A DNA stretch of 64,000 nucleotides from Streptomyces sp. SirexAA-E (GTDB taxonomy: Bacteria; Actinomycetota; Actinomycetes; Streptomycetales; Streptomycetaceae): assembly GCF_000177195.2 (NCBI RefSeq), contig NC_015953.1:4216001-4280000 (forward strand), read 5' to 3'. Position 1 is the first letter of the stretch. Each line of letters opens with the position of its first letter. The translations under genes were made by a program, and so were the position numbers. The notes below the pieces were generated by a model. The model ran no database searches. It saw only the letters and a program-made list of their open reading frames with translations, and had not been told where the DNA came from. Positions 33,072 to 41,099 of this stretch are shown here, one piece after another.

Positions 33072-35460
33072 TCATACCCAAGGCGGTCCGGCCCCGGAGT
33101 CATAGGTGGTGACTCCGGGGCCGGACCGGGCGCGTATCCGGTCCAGGCGGATGGTGTGGTTCGAGACTGGCTGGAGCGGCCCGTAGTCCGCCGCGGTGTT
33201 CGTCCGCCACAGCCGGGCGTCGGAGATGTCGGCGATCCTCGGTGAGAACTGGTAGCCGCAGATCGCGAACAGGCCGAAGACGATGTCGGAGTAGGACGCG
33301 GTGTCGGTGATGACGGTCTCCGGCTTCGGGCCGCCGTCGCGGGCGTGGATGGCGTCCAGGATGAACAGTGAGTCGCGCAGCGTGCCCGGCACGACCACCC
33401 CGCCCAGGCCCATCACCTGGTCGTTTACGACGTTCAACCACGTTGCGCCCTTGTGCCGCAGACCGAAATAGCGCGGGTTCGAACCCGCGTACAGGGTCTG
33501 GACGGGGACGGTGAACCGTACGCCGTCGGCGGAGGCGACCAGGCCGCCGCCCCACGCCCGTACGACGTCGATCTTCGCCTGCGCCTCGATGAACAGGCCG
33601 TTCGCCGCCGAGATGTTCTCCGCCCGGAAGTAGCCCTGGTCGACCTGGACCAGACGGCCACGGGTGAGCGCCGGGACGCCCGGCTTGATGACCGGGGTGA
33701 ACCCGACGTTGCAGGCCTCCGACAGCAGCACCGCGCACAGGCTGGTGGCAAAGCCCTCCATGTGGGAGTCCGCGCCGGAGATGTGTGTGAACACCTCCTC
33801 AATGCCGGTCAGTTCGGCGACCTCCAGCAGCAGTTCGGGGAAGTCGACCTTCGGCAGCATGCCGTTGACCATGTGACGGAACGGCGGCATGAGCTTGGGT
33901 TCCTCGGCCTTGCCGAGCTTGCAGCTTCAGCTTCCCGCCCACCACCTCCAGCGCCGTGTTGCCCGGCAGCCCGGCAGCGACCTGGACGTACGCCGCGTGC
34001 AGGGCGGAGGCCAGTTCGGCGAGGTGTCCGGCGGGCTCGCTTCCCAGACCGAGCGCGGTGAGCACCTTCGGCTCGGCGGCCGTCCACCTGGCCCCGGCCA
34101 GCAGCTTGGCGCGCGTATCGCCCCAGCGGTCACCGTCCCTGGCGAATACGTCCCGTCGGCGCAGCGAGCGGTGCAGGTGCTCCAGGACGCAGAACGAGTA
34201 CGCGGCTTTGTCGACCACGCCGTGCGGCAGGCTGGGGTTGGCGAACACCAGCCGCCGCCACGAGCCGGTCACCAGGTCGGAGGCGACCTCCTCGGCGCCG
34301 ACCTTCTTGCGGCCGATCAGTTCCGGCAGAGCTTTGAGTGCCTTCACGACCGGGGCGCCGGCCTCGACCGCGCCGAAGTCGATGACCTCGACCAGCAGGC
34401 GGATGAAACCGCGCACCGTGCCGTACCGGGCGACCAGTTCGGCCCGCCACTCCGCGTCGTCGTCCCCGTCGGCGTCCGGGACCGCCGCGGCGATCGTGGC
34501 GAGCGCCTCGGCCAGCTGCTCGCGTGGCACGACCTGCTCGATCGCCGACCACGCGTCGACCACGGAGACGAGTTCGCCGGTGTCGGTCGCGGGCGGGGTC
34601 GTCATCAGCACGTCGACCGCCGCGGCGACCTTCTTCGCTGCCTTCCGCAGCTGGGGCAGGGCCTTGAGCTTGGCGTCGTTGCCCATCCGCTCGGCCTTCG
34701 CGAGCAGCTTGGTGGCCATCAGCGCGTGCAGCAGATCGAGCGCGTCGTCCACCGTCGCCGTCTCCAGATGCCGCACCGTCGCCAGCAGCGTGGCGGTCTG
34801 CCTGGTGACCTCCAGCCGCTTCAGCGTCGGCGCCTTCGAGGTCAGCCCGTACCGGGCCAGCCCGGTCATCCGCGCGGCCGGGACCCGTCCGGCGTCCACC
34901 GCGCCGGCGCCCAGGCCCCGGACCTCACGCGCACGGTCCAGGGCGAGTTCCATGGCCCTGCCCGACACGCGCATCGGGCCCAGCCGCAGCCGTTCCAGCT
35001 CCGACACCCGCTTCTTCTCCGGTACTTCGAGCAGCCGGATCATCTCGGTGCGCAGGTCGTACGGGACCGCCTCGTACAGCGCGGCATGCAGCCGGTCGTT
35101 CTCCTCCGACCGTACGGCGGCCACCATCCGGGCCAGCCTCGTGACCCCGGGCAACAGCACCCGGTTGTTCACCAGCCACACCACCGCCCGGTCGAACAGG
35201 GCACGAGGCCCCTCCAACGACGACCACACTCGCGCCGCCAGGAACTCCTTCAGCTCCGCCTCACCTGCGGCGAAGTCCCGGTATCTGTACTCGTCGCGGA
35301 TCTCCCACGCATGTTCGTACACCGTCTGCGAGCGCGCCCCGTACTCGGCGAAATGCTCGCCGCCGCCGCCGAGCTGTTCGGCGACGAACCGCACCACGGC
35401 GGCTGGCACCACGGTGGGGTCCTCAGTCAGGAAGGTCCCGAGCATCCGTACCGCTGGGCG
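33072..35460 (-). pseudogene. Tn3-family transposase remnant, truncated at both ends and frameshifted
   Basis: Two minus-strand frames together form the middle of a Tn3 TnpA. The N-terminal part (35445-33921) begins MLGTFLTEDPTVVPAAVVRFVAEQLG and runs to VVGGKLKL. The C-terminal part (from about 33920) continues KLGKAEEPKLMPPFRHMVNG to NHTIRLDRIRA at about 33137. A net one-base gain (or two-base loss) near 33921 joins the frames. Roughly 60 N-terminal and 200 or more C-terminal residues of a normal near-1000-residue TnpA are missing. No 38-bp Tn3 inverted repeats or resolvase are seen, so it is immobile. Confidence 0.88.
33085..33127. terminator. 18-bp perfect hairpin at the Tn3 remnant junction
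   Basis: GGTCCGGCCCCGGAGTCA and TGACTCCGGGGCCGGACC pair without mismatch around a 7-base loop. It lies where Tn3 transposase similarity stops (about 33137), so it is either a terminator of the sequence the transposon lost or the end of the adjoining fragment. Confidence 0.6.
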
Positions 35461-35525
35461 CTGACAGAGCCTCGGGCGCAGCTCGTTGGGCGCATTCGAC
35501 CGGCGCTCATGGCTGGAGACGGCTC

Positions 35526-35572
35526 AGCGGGCCGGTGCCCGAGAGCACACCGCTCCCGGGCACCGGCCCGCT
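35526..35572 (-). terminator. Terminator hairpin after citrate synthase
   Basis: AGCGGGCCGGTGCCCG and CGGGCACCGGCCCGCT form a perfect 16-bp stem with a 15-base loop, 3 bases past the citA stop. It separates citA from the accessory island. Confidence 0.85.
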
Positions 35573-35575
35573 CCG

Positions 35576-36685
35576 TCAGCCGCCTTGGCCCGCGAGCTGG
35601 TCGTACCCCGCGATCTCCCGGGGGTCCCGCGCACCCGGGCCGACGTACGTCGCCGTGGGTCGCACCAGGCGGCCCGTCCGCTTCTGCTCCAGGATGTGCG
35701 CCGACCAGCCCGCCGTACGGGCGCAGCTGAACATCGACGTGAACATGTGCGCCGGGACCTCCGCGAAGTCCAGCACGATCGCCGCCCAGAACTCGACGTT
35801 CGTCGCCAGCACCCGGTCCGGGCGGCGGGCGTGCAGCTCCTCCAGCGCGGCCTTCTCCAGAGCCTCGGCCACCTCGAAGCGCGGCGCGGCCAGCTCCTTC
35901 GCCGTACGCCGCAGGACCCGCGCCCGGGGGTCCTCGGCCCGGTAGACCCGGTGGCCGAAGCCCATCAGCCGCTCACCCTGGTCCAGCGCCCGCTTCACGT
36001 ACGCCGTGGCGTCCCCGGTCCGCTCGATCTCCTCGATCATGCCGAGGACGCGCGACGGGGCGCCGCCGTGCAGCGGACCCGACATCGCGCCGACCGCACC
36101 GGAGAGCGCCGCCGCCACGTCCGCGCCGGTCGAGGCGATGACCCGGGCCGTGAAGGTGGAGGCGTTCATGCCGTGCTCGGCGGCCGACGTCCAGTAGGCG
36201 TCGACGGCCTTGACGTGCTTGGGGTCCGGCTCACCGCGCCAGCGGATCATGAACCGCTCGACCACGGACCGCGCCTTGTCGATCTCGCTCTGCGGGACCA
36301 TCGGCAGCCCCTGGCCGCGCGCCGACTGCGCGACGTACGAGAGCGCCATGACGGCGGCCCGCGCCAGGTCGTCGCGCGCGGTCTCCTCGTCGATGTCCAG
36401 GAGCGGCTTGAGACCCCACACCGGCGCCAGCATCGCCAGCGCGGACTGCACGTCGACCCGGATGTCACCGGAGTGGACGGGGATGGGGAAGGGCTCGGCG
36501 GGCGGCAGGCCCGGGTCGAACGCCCCGTCCACCAGGAGACCCCAGACATGGCCGAACGACACGTGACCGACGAGGTCCTCGATGTCGACGCCGCGGTAGC
36601 GGAGCGAGCCGCCTTCCTTGTCGGGTTCGGCGATCTCCGTCTCGAACGCGACGACTCCTTCAAGTCCGGGTACGAAATCGGACAT
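35576..36685 (-). CDS. citA: Citrate synthase (second, short form)
   Basis: A 369-residue citrate/2-methylcitrate-synthase-fold protein that condenses acetyl-CoA with oxaloacetate. The opening MSDFVPGLEGVVAFETEIAEPDKEGGSLRYRGVDIEDL, the active-site His segments MSGPLHGGAPSRV and MGFGHRVYRAEDPRARVL, and the C-terminal EQKRTGRLVRPTATYVGP are typical of the actinobacterial citrate synthase 2 group. ATG 36685 has GAGGGAG before it. It is divergent from pdxH with 211 bases between starts. Whether it is the main TCA enzyme or an accessory paralogue is not decidable here. Confidence 0.93.
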   Translation of the reverse strand: MSDFVPGLEGVVAFETEIAEPDKEGGSLRYRGVDIEDLVGHVSFGHVWGLLVDGAFDPGLPPAEPFPIPVHSGDIRVDVQSALAMLAPVWGLKPLLDIDEETARDDLARAAVMALSYVAQSARGQGLPMVPQSEIDKARSVVERFMIRWRGEPDPKHVKAVDAYWTSAAEHGMNASTFTARVIASTGADVAAALSGAVGAMSGPLHGGAPSRVLGMIEEIERTGDATAYVKRALDQGERLMGFGHRVYRAEDPRARVLRRTAKELAAPRFEVAEALEKAALEELHARRPDRVLATNVEFWAAIVLDFAEVPAHMFTSMFSCARTAGWSAHILEQKRTGRLVRPTATYVGPGARDPREIAGYDQLAGQGG

Positions 36686-36896
36686 CAGGCGGCTCCCTCG
36701 GCTCGGCGGCTGTGTGCGGGCCCATCAGGTCCCTCGGGCCTGCCACGATACTGGCGGGTACGCACGGTGCGGGGAAGGGTGACGTCAGGCACAGACTCCG
36801 CGATCAGGTCCGTGGCGGCGGCGGACCGGTGCCGCACCGGCCGGAATCCCGCCCCTCACCGGCGGGCGCCGCCCCACGCTGCGGCAGGATGGCCCC

Positions 36897-37601
36897 GTGC
36901 CCACAGCTGACGCCACTCCGTCTTCCGCCTCCGAGCGCGCCTCTGCCTCCGATTGCACCACCGATCCCGCCGCGATGCGCGAGCAGTACCGTTCCGAGGA
37001 CTTCACCGAGAAGGACCTCGCCGCGGACCCCATGGACCAGTTCGCCCAGTGGTTCCGCGAGGTCGCGGCCGGCGGGATGCTCCACGAGCCCAACGCGATG
37101 GTGGTCTCCACGGCCACCCCGGAGGGCCGGCCGTCCTCCCGCACGGTGCTGCTCAAGCACTACGACGACCGCGGCTTCGTCTTCTTCACGAACTACGGCT
37201 CCCGCAAGGGCCGCGAGCTGACCGCGAACCCGTACGTCTCGCTGCTCTTCCCCTGGCACCCGCTGGCCCGCCAGGTCGTCGTCACGGGATCCGCCGCGCG
37301 CGTCGGCAGGGACGAGACGGTCGCGTACTTCCGCACCCGGCCGCACGGTTCCCAGCTGGGGGCCTGGGCGAGCGAACAGTCGACGGTCGTCGGCTCACGC
37401 GAGGAGCTGGTCCGGCGCTACGAGGAACTGGCCGCCCGCTACCCGGAGGGCGAGAAGGTCCCGGCGCCCCCGCAGTGGGGCGGCTTCCGCGTCGTCCCGG
37501 AGACGATCGAATTCTGGCAGGGCCACGAGAACCGGCTGCACGACCGGCTGCGGTACGTCCGCGAGGGCGCGGACTGGCGGGTGGAACGGCTCTGCCCGTA
37601 G
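36897..37601 (+). CDS. pdxH: Pyridoxamine/pyridoxine 5'-phosphate oxidase PdxH
   Basis: A 234-residue FMN enzyme oxidising PNP/PMP to PLP. Signatures are MREQYRSEDFTEKDLAADPMDQFAQWF, SSRTVLLKHYDDRGFVFFTNYGSRKGREL (FMN binding), and the C-terminal WGGFRVVPETIEFWQGHENRLHDRLRY. The start is GTG 36897, giving a Ser/Ala-rich leader of about 25 residues. A strong hairpin terminator follows at 37638. SerC, CitA and PdxH lie in one region but not in one operon. Confidence 0.96.
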   Translation: MPTADATPSSASERASASDCTTDPAAMREQYRSEDFTEKDLAADPMDQFAQWFREVAAGGMLHEPNAMVVSTATPEGRPSSRTVLLKHYDDRGFVFFTNYGSRKGRELTANPYVSLLFPWHPLARQVVVTGSAARVGRDETVAYFRTRPHGSQLGAWASEQSTVVGSREELVRRYEELAARYPEGEKVPAPPQWGGFRVVPETIEFWQGHENRLHDRLRYVREGADWRVERLCP

Positions 37602-37637
37602 GGCACGGGGCCCGCGTGCCCCACGCCCCGGGTTCCC

Positions 37638-37667
37638 GCGTGTCCGGAGCACCGGCCCCGGACACGC
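37638..37667. terminator. Terminator hairpin after pdxH (bidirectional)
   Basis: GCGTGTCCGG and CCGGACACGC form a perfect 10-bp stem with a 10-base loop, 37 bases past pdxH. It may also back up termination of the minus-strand structured transcript. Confidence 0.75.
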
Positions 37668-37796
37668 AGAAACCCGCAGGCTCTGGTCCCTCCTTGCGGA
37701 GGAGCCGGCCGGACTTACCGGCGAGCCTGCGGGTCGGTGACTGCTTGGGTTTCGGCAGACAGCCTGCCGAGGTGCACGGTGTGCGACGACGGGCTG

Positions 37797-37835
37797 TCAG
37801 CCCGCAGCCACCTCACGAATCCGATAAGACTGCAC
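37797..37835 (-). CDS. Micro-ORF, 12 residues, with extended Shine-Dalgarno
   Basis: GTG 37835 begins VQSYRIREVAAG and stops at TGA 37799-37797. Eleven bases upstream ends a GGAGG core inside GAAAGGAGGTGATCC (37855-37841), complementary to the last 15 bases of the usual 16S rRNA end. Nothing in the peptide suggests a repeated regulatory amino acid. It may be a leader peptide, a translated sRNA, or a ribosome-binding decoy. Confidence 0.4.
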   Translation of the reverse strand: MQSYRIREVAAG

Positions 37836-37840
37836 TTTTC

Positions 37841-37855
37841 GGATCACCTCCTTTC
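37841..37855 (-). promoter_or_regulatory. Extended Shine-Dalgarno, full complement to 16S tail
   Basis: Read on the minus strand, GAAAGGAGGTGATCC pairs along its whole length with GGATCACCTCCTTTC, the standard 3' end of bacterial 16S rRNA. Ordinary Streptomyces sites use 4-6 of these bases. It serves the GTG at 37835. Confidence 0.75.
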
Positions 37856-37868
37856 AGCGTGTGACCAC

Positions 37869-37898
37869 AGACTAGGCACTGGTTTCCGGGGGACACAA
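37869..37898 (-). promoter_or_regulatory. Candidate vegetative promoter for the structured transcript
   Basis: On the minus strand TTGTGT (37898-37893), an 18-base gap and TAGTCT (37874-37869) resemble a HrdB-type promoter. It would place the start about 7 bases before the extended Shine-Dalgarno. Confidence 0.45.
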
Positions 37899-38019
37899 GC
37901 GATTTGTCGGGGAGCGGGTGGACACCTGATTTCCGGGAAGTGGCTGTGGGGTGGCCCACCTTCGAGTTCAATGGTCTGACGTGCGGTAAAGGCAGAATTC
38001 GCCTTGCGGGAGGTGCGGA

Positions 38020-39375
38020 GTGAGTGCTTCCAGGAGCAGTGGGGTCGCCGACGCGATCGGGCCCGAGGAGGGGCCCGGCCCCGAGGGCGCCGTGCTGCTC
38101 GCGGCGCTGCTCGACGGGATGGACGCCGCGCTCTGTGCCTTCGACGCGGGAGGCACCGTCACCCACTGGAACCGCGAGGCCGAGCGGATCCTCGGCTGGA
38201 GCGCCGCGGAGGCCGTCGGGCGCCGCGGTTTCGCGGGGTGGGCGGTGCGCAGCGCGGACGCCGAGGACGTGCAGCGGCGGCTGATGTCGGCCATGGACGC
38301 CCCGGGGCGCCAGGTGCACGAGTTCGCGCTGCTGCGCAAGGACGGCGGCCGGGTCCTGGTGCGGACCCAGTCGTCCGGGGTGCGCGGCCCGGACGGCGCT
38401 CCCGCCGGGGTCTACTGCGCGTTCAGCGAGGTGCACGCCCAGATCGACCTGGAGCGGTCCATCGCGCTGAGTGAGGCGCTGCTCGACGACGCGTCCTGGG
38501 GTGTGGTCCTGGTCGACGTCGACCTGCGGCCCACCGTCGTCAACTCCTACGCGGCCCGGACACTGGGTGCCGGGCGTACGGCGCTGCTGGGGCGCCCGCT
38601 GGGCGAGCTGATCGTGCAGGGGGTCGAGGAGCTCCAGGGCGCGCTCCAGCACGTGCTGGCCGAGGGCGCGCCGCCCGCGCCGGCCGAGCTGTGGGTGACG
38701 GTGCGGACCGCCGAGGGCGACCGGCGCCGGTGCTGGCGCAGCGGATTCCTCCGGCTGGTCTCGCCGCTGGCCGAAGAACCGGTTCCGCTGGGAGTGGGCT
38801 GGCTGTTCCGGGACGTGACCGAGGCCAAGCTGGCGGAGCAGGAGGCCGACCGGCTCCGTTTCCGGTCCAACCAGCTGCACCGGGCCGCCCGGCAGGCGGC
38901 CGAGTGCCAGGACCCCATGGAGGCGGCGACCTCCTCGCTGGACTACGCCCTGGCCGGCTTCGCCGACCACGTGCTGGTGGACGTGTTCGCGGGCGAGCGG
39001 CTGGTACGGGCCGCGGCGACACCGTCCGACGCGCCGGGCCCCTGCCTGCCCGTGTCCGGCGGCTCGATCCCGGTGCGGTACGCGGCGGGGCACCCGGCGC
39101 TCCAGGCGGTGGAGCGTACGGGGGCGGTCCGTACCAGCGCCCGGGCCGGTGCGGGAGAGACCTGGGCGCTGGAGCGCCAGTGGCCCGGGGACGCGGTGCA
39201 CGCCCTGTGCGTGGTGCTGCGGAGCCGTGGGCGGACGCTCGGGGTGGTGACGTTCCTGCGCGCCGCGAACCGCAGCGCCTTCGAGCGGCCGGACGCGCTG
39301 TACGCGGAGAGCGTGGCGGCCCGGGTCGCCTCGGCGGTGGACCTGGCCCAGCTGACGGGCCGGGACGCCCTCTGA
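38020..39375 (+). CDS. PAS-PAS-GAF sensory protein without output domain
   Basis: A 451-residue soluble protein. PAS1 is about residues 25-145 (AALLDGMDAALCAFDAGGTVTHWNREAERILGWSAAEAVG). PAS2 is about 150-270 (ALLDDASWGVVLVDVDLRPTVVNSYAARTLG). A GAF-like domain follows at about 285-445. No kinase, phosphatase, GGDEF or DNA-binding domain follows, so it must signal through a partner. The start is GTG 38020 with GGGAGG a few bases upstream. It is convergent with the SIS gene, separated by a short hairpin. Confidence 0.82.
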   Translation: MSASRSSGVADAIGPEEGPGPEGAVLLAALLDGMDAALCAFDAGGTVTHWNREAERILGWSAAEAVGRRGFAGWAVRSADAEDVQRRLMSAMDAPGRQVHEFALLRKDGGRVLVRTQSSGVRGPDGAPAGVYCAFSEVHAQIDLERSIALSEALLDDASWGVVLVDVDLRPTVVNSYAARTLGAGRTALLGRPLGELIVQGVEELQGALQHVLAEGAPPAPAELWVTVRTAEGDRRRCWRSGFLRLVSPLAEEPVPLGVGWLFRDVTEAKLAEQEADRLRFRSNQLHRAARQAAECQDPMEAATSSLDYALAGFADHVLVDVFAGERLVRAAATPSDAPGPCLPVSGGSIPVRYAAGHPALQAVERTGAVRTSARAGAGETWALERQWPGDAVHALCVVLRSRGRTLGVVTFLRAANRSAFERPDALYAESVAARVASAVDLAQLTGRDAL

Positions 39376-39380
39376 CGGGC

Positions 39381-39397
39381 CGGCCCCTCAGGGGCCG
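39381..39397. terminator. Compact hairpin between convergent PAS and SIS genes
   Basis: CGGCCCC-TCA-GGGGCCG is a perfect 7-bp stem, 5 bases after the PAS-gene stop and 12 bases before the SIS-gene stop. It probably works in both directions. Confidence 0.65.
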
Positions 39398-39408
39398 CCG
39401 GGTGCGGC

Positions 39409-40164
39409 TCAGTGGCGGTAGAAGATCCGGTCCCCGTACTCCCGCATCACGCGCCCGTTCCACTCGTGTCCGCCGTCCACGTTGCCCGACCGCAGCAGCG
39501 GCGGCTCGATGCCCCGGGCGACCAGCTCCTCCGCGGCGGTGGCCATCATCGCCTGCATCAGGGCGCTGGTGACGACCGTCGACGCGGGCGCGAACGGCGC
39601 CTCGACCCCGGCCGTGGTCAGCTCCGCGTCGCCGATGGCGATCTTGCTGTCGAGGACGATGTCGCAGTGGTCCCGAAGGAAGCCCCCCGAGACGTGCCGG
39701 GACCGGGTGCCCGTCGCGTACGCGACCGAGGTGACGCCGATGACGGTGAGCCCCAGCGCCCGGGCGTTCTGCGCCATCTCCACGGGCAGCGCGTTGCGCC
39801 CCGACAGGGAGATGATCACCAGGAGGTCGCCGGACCGGGCGGGGCTGGAGTCGAGCACCGCGCCGGCCAGCCCGTCCACCCGCTCCAGCGCCGAGCCCAG
39901 CGTGGCCGGCATGACGTCGACGCCGACGGTGCCCGGCACGGCGAGCAGGTTCATCAGGGCCAGCCCGCCCGCGCGGTAGACGACGTCCTGCGCCGCCAGT
40001 GAGGAGTGGCCGGCGCCGAAGGCGAAGAGCCGCCCGCCCGCGGCGACCGTGTCGGCGATCGCGGCTCCCGCCGCGGCGACGGCCTCGGCCTCCTCGTCGC
40101 GCACACGCTCCAGCAGGCCGATCGCTGCGTCGAAGAACTGACCGGCGAGCTTGGTGTCGCTCAT
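39409..40164 (-). CDS. SIS-domain (phosphosugar-binding) protein, UPF0309-like
   Basis: A 251-residue SIS-fold protein. The sugar-phosphate binding segments are LFAFGAGHSSLAAQDVVYRAGGL and DLLVIISLSGRNALPVEMAQNARALGLTVIGVTS, and the C-terminus has GNVDGGHEWNGRVMREYGDRIFYRH. Such sugar-isomerase-domain proteins are thought to isomerise or sense amino-sugar phosphates; the exact substrate is unknown. ATG 40164 is chosen because GAAAGG stands 8 bases before it and the family begins at SDTKLAGQF. It is divergent from dmdR1 with 198 bases between starts. Confidence 0.88.
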   Translation of the reverse strand: MSDTKLAGQFFDAAIGLLERVRDEEAEAVAAAGAAIADTVAAGGRLFAFGAGHSSLAAQDVVYRAGGLALMNLLAVPGTVGVDVMPATLGSALERVDGLAGAVLDSSPARSGDLLVIISLSGRNALPVEMAQNARALGLTVIGVTSVAYATGTRSRHVSGGFLRDHCDIVLDSKIAIGDAELTTAGVEAPFAPASTVVTSALMQAMMATAAEELVARGIEPPLLRSGNVDGGHEWNGRVMREYGDRIFYRH

Positions 40165-40362
40165 CGAGGAACCCTTTCCAACGGGGGCCGGGGTGGCATG
40201 CCGCCGATCACGTTGCGGTGAGGAGCGGTGACCTGTCAATACCGCCCGGGCCCTTCACCGAGGCCCGGTGGCGACGGGGCGGCACGGTTGTCGGTGGTAT
40301 GCGTCAGAATTGGTGGAGGGCCATCGCACGACGACTTCATGTCACAGCATCGAGGGGCACGT

Positions 40363-41055
40363 ATGTCCGGACTGATCGACACAACGGAGATGTATCTCCG
40401 CACCATCCTCGAGCTCGAAGAGGAAGGCGTGGTCCCGATGCGCGCCCGGATCGCCGAACGGCTGGACCAGAGCGGTCCGACCGTCAGCCAGACGGTGGCG
40501 CGCATGGAGCGGGACGGGCTGGTCCTGATCGCCGGGGACCGGCATCTGGAGCTGACCGACGAGGGGCGCCGCCTGGCGACACGGGTGATGCGCAAGCACC
40601 GGCTCGCCGAGTGCCTGCTCGTCGACGTGATCGGCCTGGAGTGGGAGCAGGTGCACGCCGAGGCGTGTCGCTGGGAGCACGTGATGAGCGAGGCCGTGGA
40701 GCGCCGGGTGCTGGAGCTGCTGCGCCACCCGACGGAGTCTCCGTACGGCAACCCGATCCCGGGGCTGGAGGAGCTGGGCGAGCAGGCCGAGGCCGACCCG
40801 TTCCTGGACGAGGGCATGGTCAGCCTGGCCGACCTCGACCCGGGGGCGGAGGGCAAGACCGTGGTGGTGCGCAGGATCGGCGAGCCGATCCAGACCGACG
40901 CCCAGCTGATGTACACGCTGCGGCGGGCGGGCGTGCAGCCCGGCTCGGTGGTCAGCGTGACGGAGTCGGCCGGCGGTGTGCTGGTCGGTTCCAGCGGAGA
41001 GGCCGCGGAGCTGCAGGCCGATGTGGCCTCGCACGTCTTCGTCGCCAAGCGCTGA
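40363..41055 (+). CDS. dmdR1: DtxR/IdeR-family iron-dependent repressor DmdR1-type
   Basis: A 230-residue metalloregulator. The winged helix-turn-helix is MYLRTILELEEEGVVPMRARIAERLDQSGPTVSQTVARMERDGLV. The dimer and metal domain has HRLAECLLVDVIGLEWEQVHAEACRWEHVMSEAVERRVL, with the Cys, Glu and His ligands of DtxR (EACRWEHVMSE), and an SH3-like domain (about 150-230) follows. With Fe2+ it should repress siderophore and iron-uptake genes. ATG 40363 gives the normal 230-residue length. Two long antisense frames overlap the gene; in S. coelicolor an antiparallel gene, adm, is reported over dmdR1. No iron box was found by eye upstream. Confidence 0.93.
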   Translation: MSGLIDTTEMYLRTILELEEEGVVPMRARIAERLDQSGPTVSQTVARMERDGLVLIAGDRHLELTDEGRRLATRVMRKHRLAECLLVDVIGLEWEQVHAEACRWEHVMSEAVERRVLELLRHPTESPYGNPIPGLEELGEQAEADPFLDEGMVSLADLDPGAEGKTVVVRRIGEPIQTDAQLMYTLRRAGVQPGSVVSVTESAGGVLVGSSGEAAELQADVASHVFVAKR

Positions 41056-41071
41056 CAGGACGGCCCGCCGC

Positions 41072-41099
41072 GCCCCGGGCAGCTCACCGCGCCCGGGGC
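41072..41099 (+). terminator. Terminator hairpin after dmdR1
   Basis: GCCCCGGGC and GCCCGGGGC (9 bp) pair around a 10-base loop, 16 bases after the dmdR1 stop. Confidence 0.7.

Larger units (their letters stand above)
37670..37862 (-). ncRNA. Candidate structured small RNA / micro-ORF transcript
   Basis: On the minus strand a promoter (37869-37898) would start an RNA near 37862. It would then carry an extended Shine-Dalgarno, a 12-codon ORF, a GGGCTGACAGCCC hairpin (37788-37800), a CGGCAG-GCTGT-CTGCCG hairpin (about 37753-37769) and a three-way junction. The outer stem of the junction is ACCCGCAGGCTC/GAGCCTGCGGGT (37672-37683 with 37723-37734), with CCTCC/GGAGG and GCCGG/CCGGC helices inside, ending in GGGTTTC. 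The length is about 190 bases. It lies between pdxH and the PAS gene, both on the plus strand. It could coincide with an sRNA already detected in Streptomyces; I could not check. Confidence 0.5.

Noticed and set aside
37839..37855. 16S rRNA 3' end (GGATCACCTCCTTTC) as a rRNA fragment or integration site
   Set aside because: Only 15-16 bases match, no further rRNA sequence flanks it, and on the other strand it sits correctly before a start codon as a Shine-Dalgarno.
40165..40362. DmdR iron box upstream of dmdR1
   Set aside because: No TTAGGTTAGGCTAACCTAA-like 19-mer was found by eye in the intergenic region.
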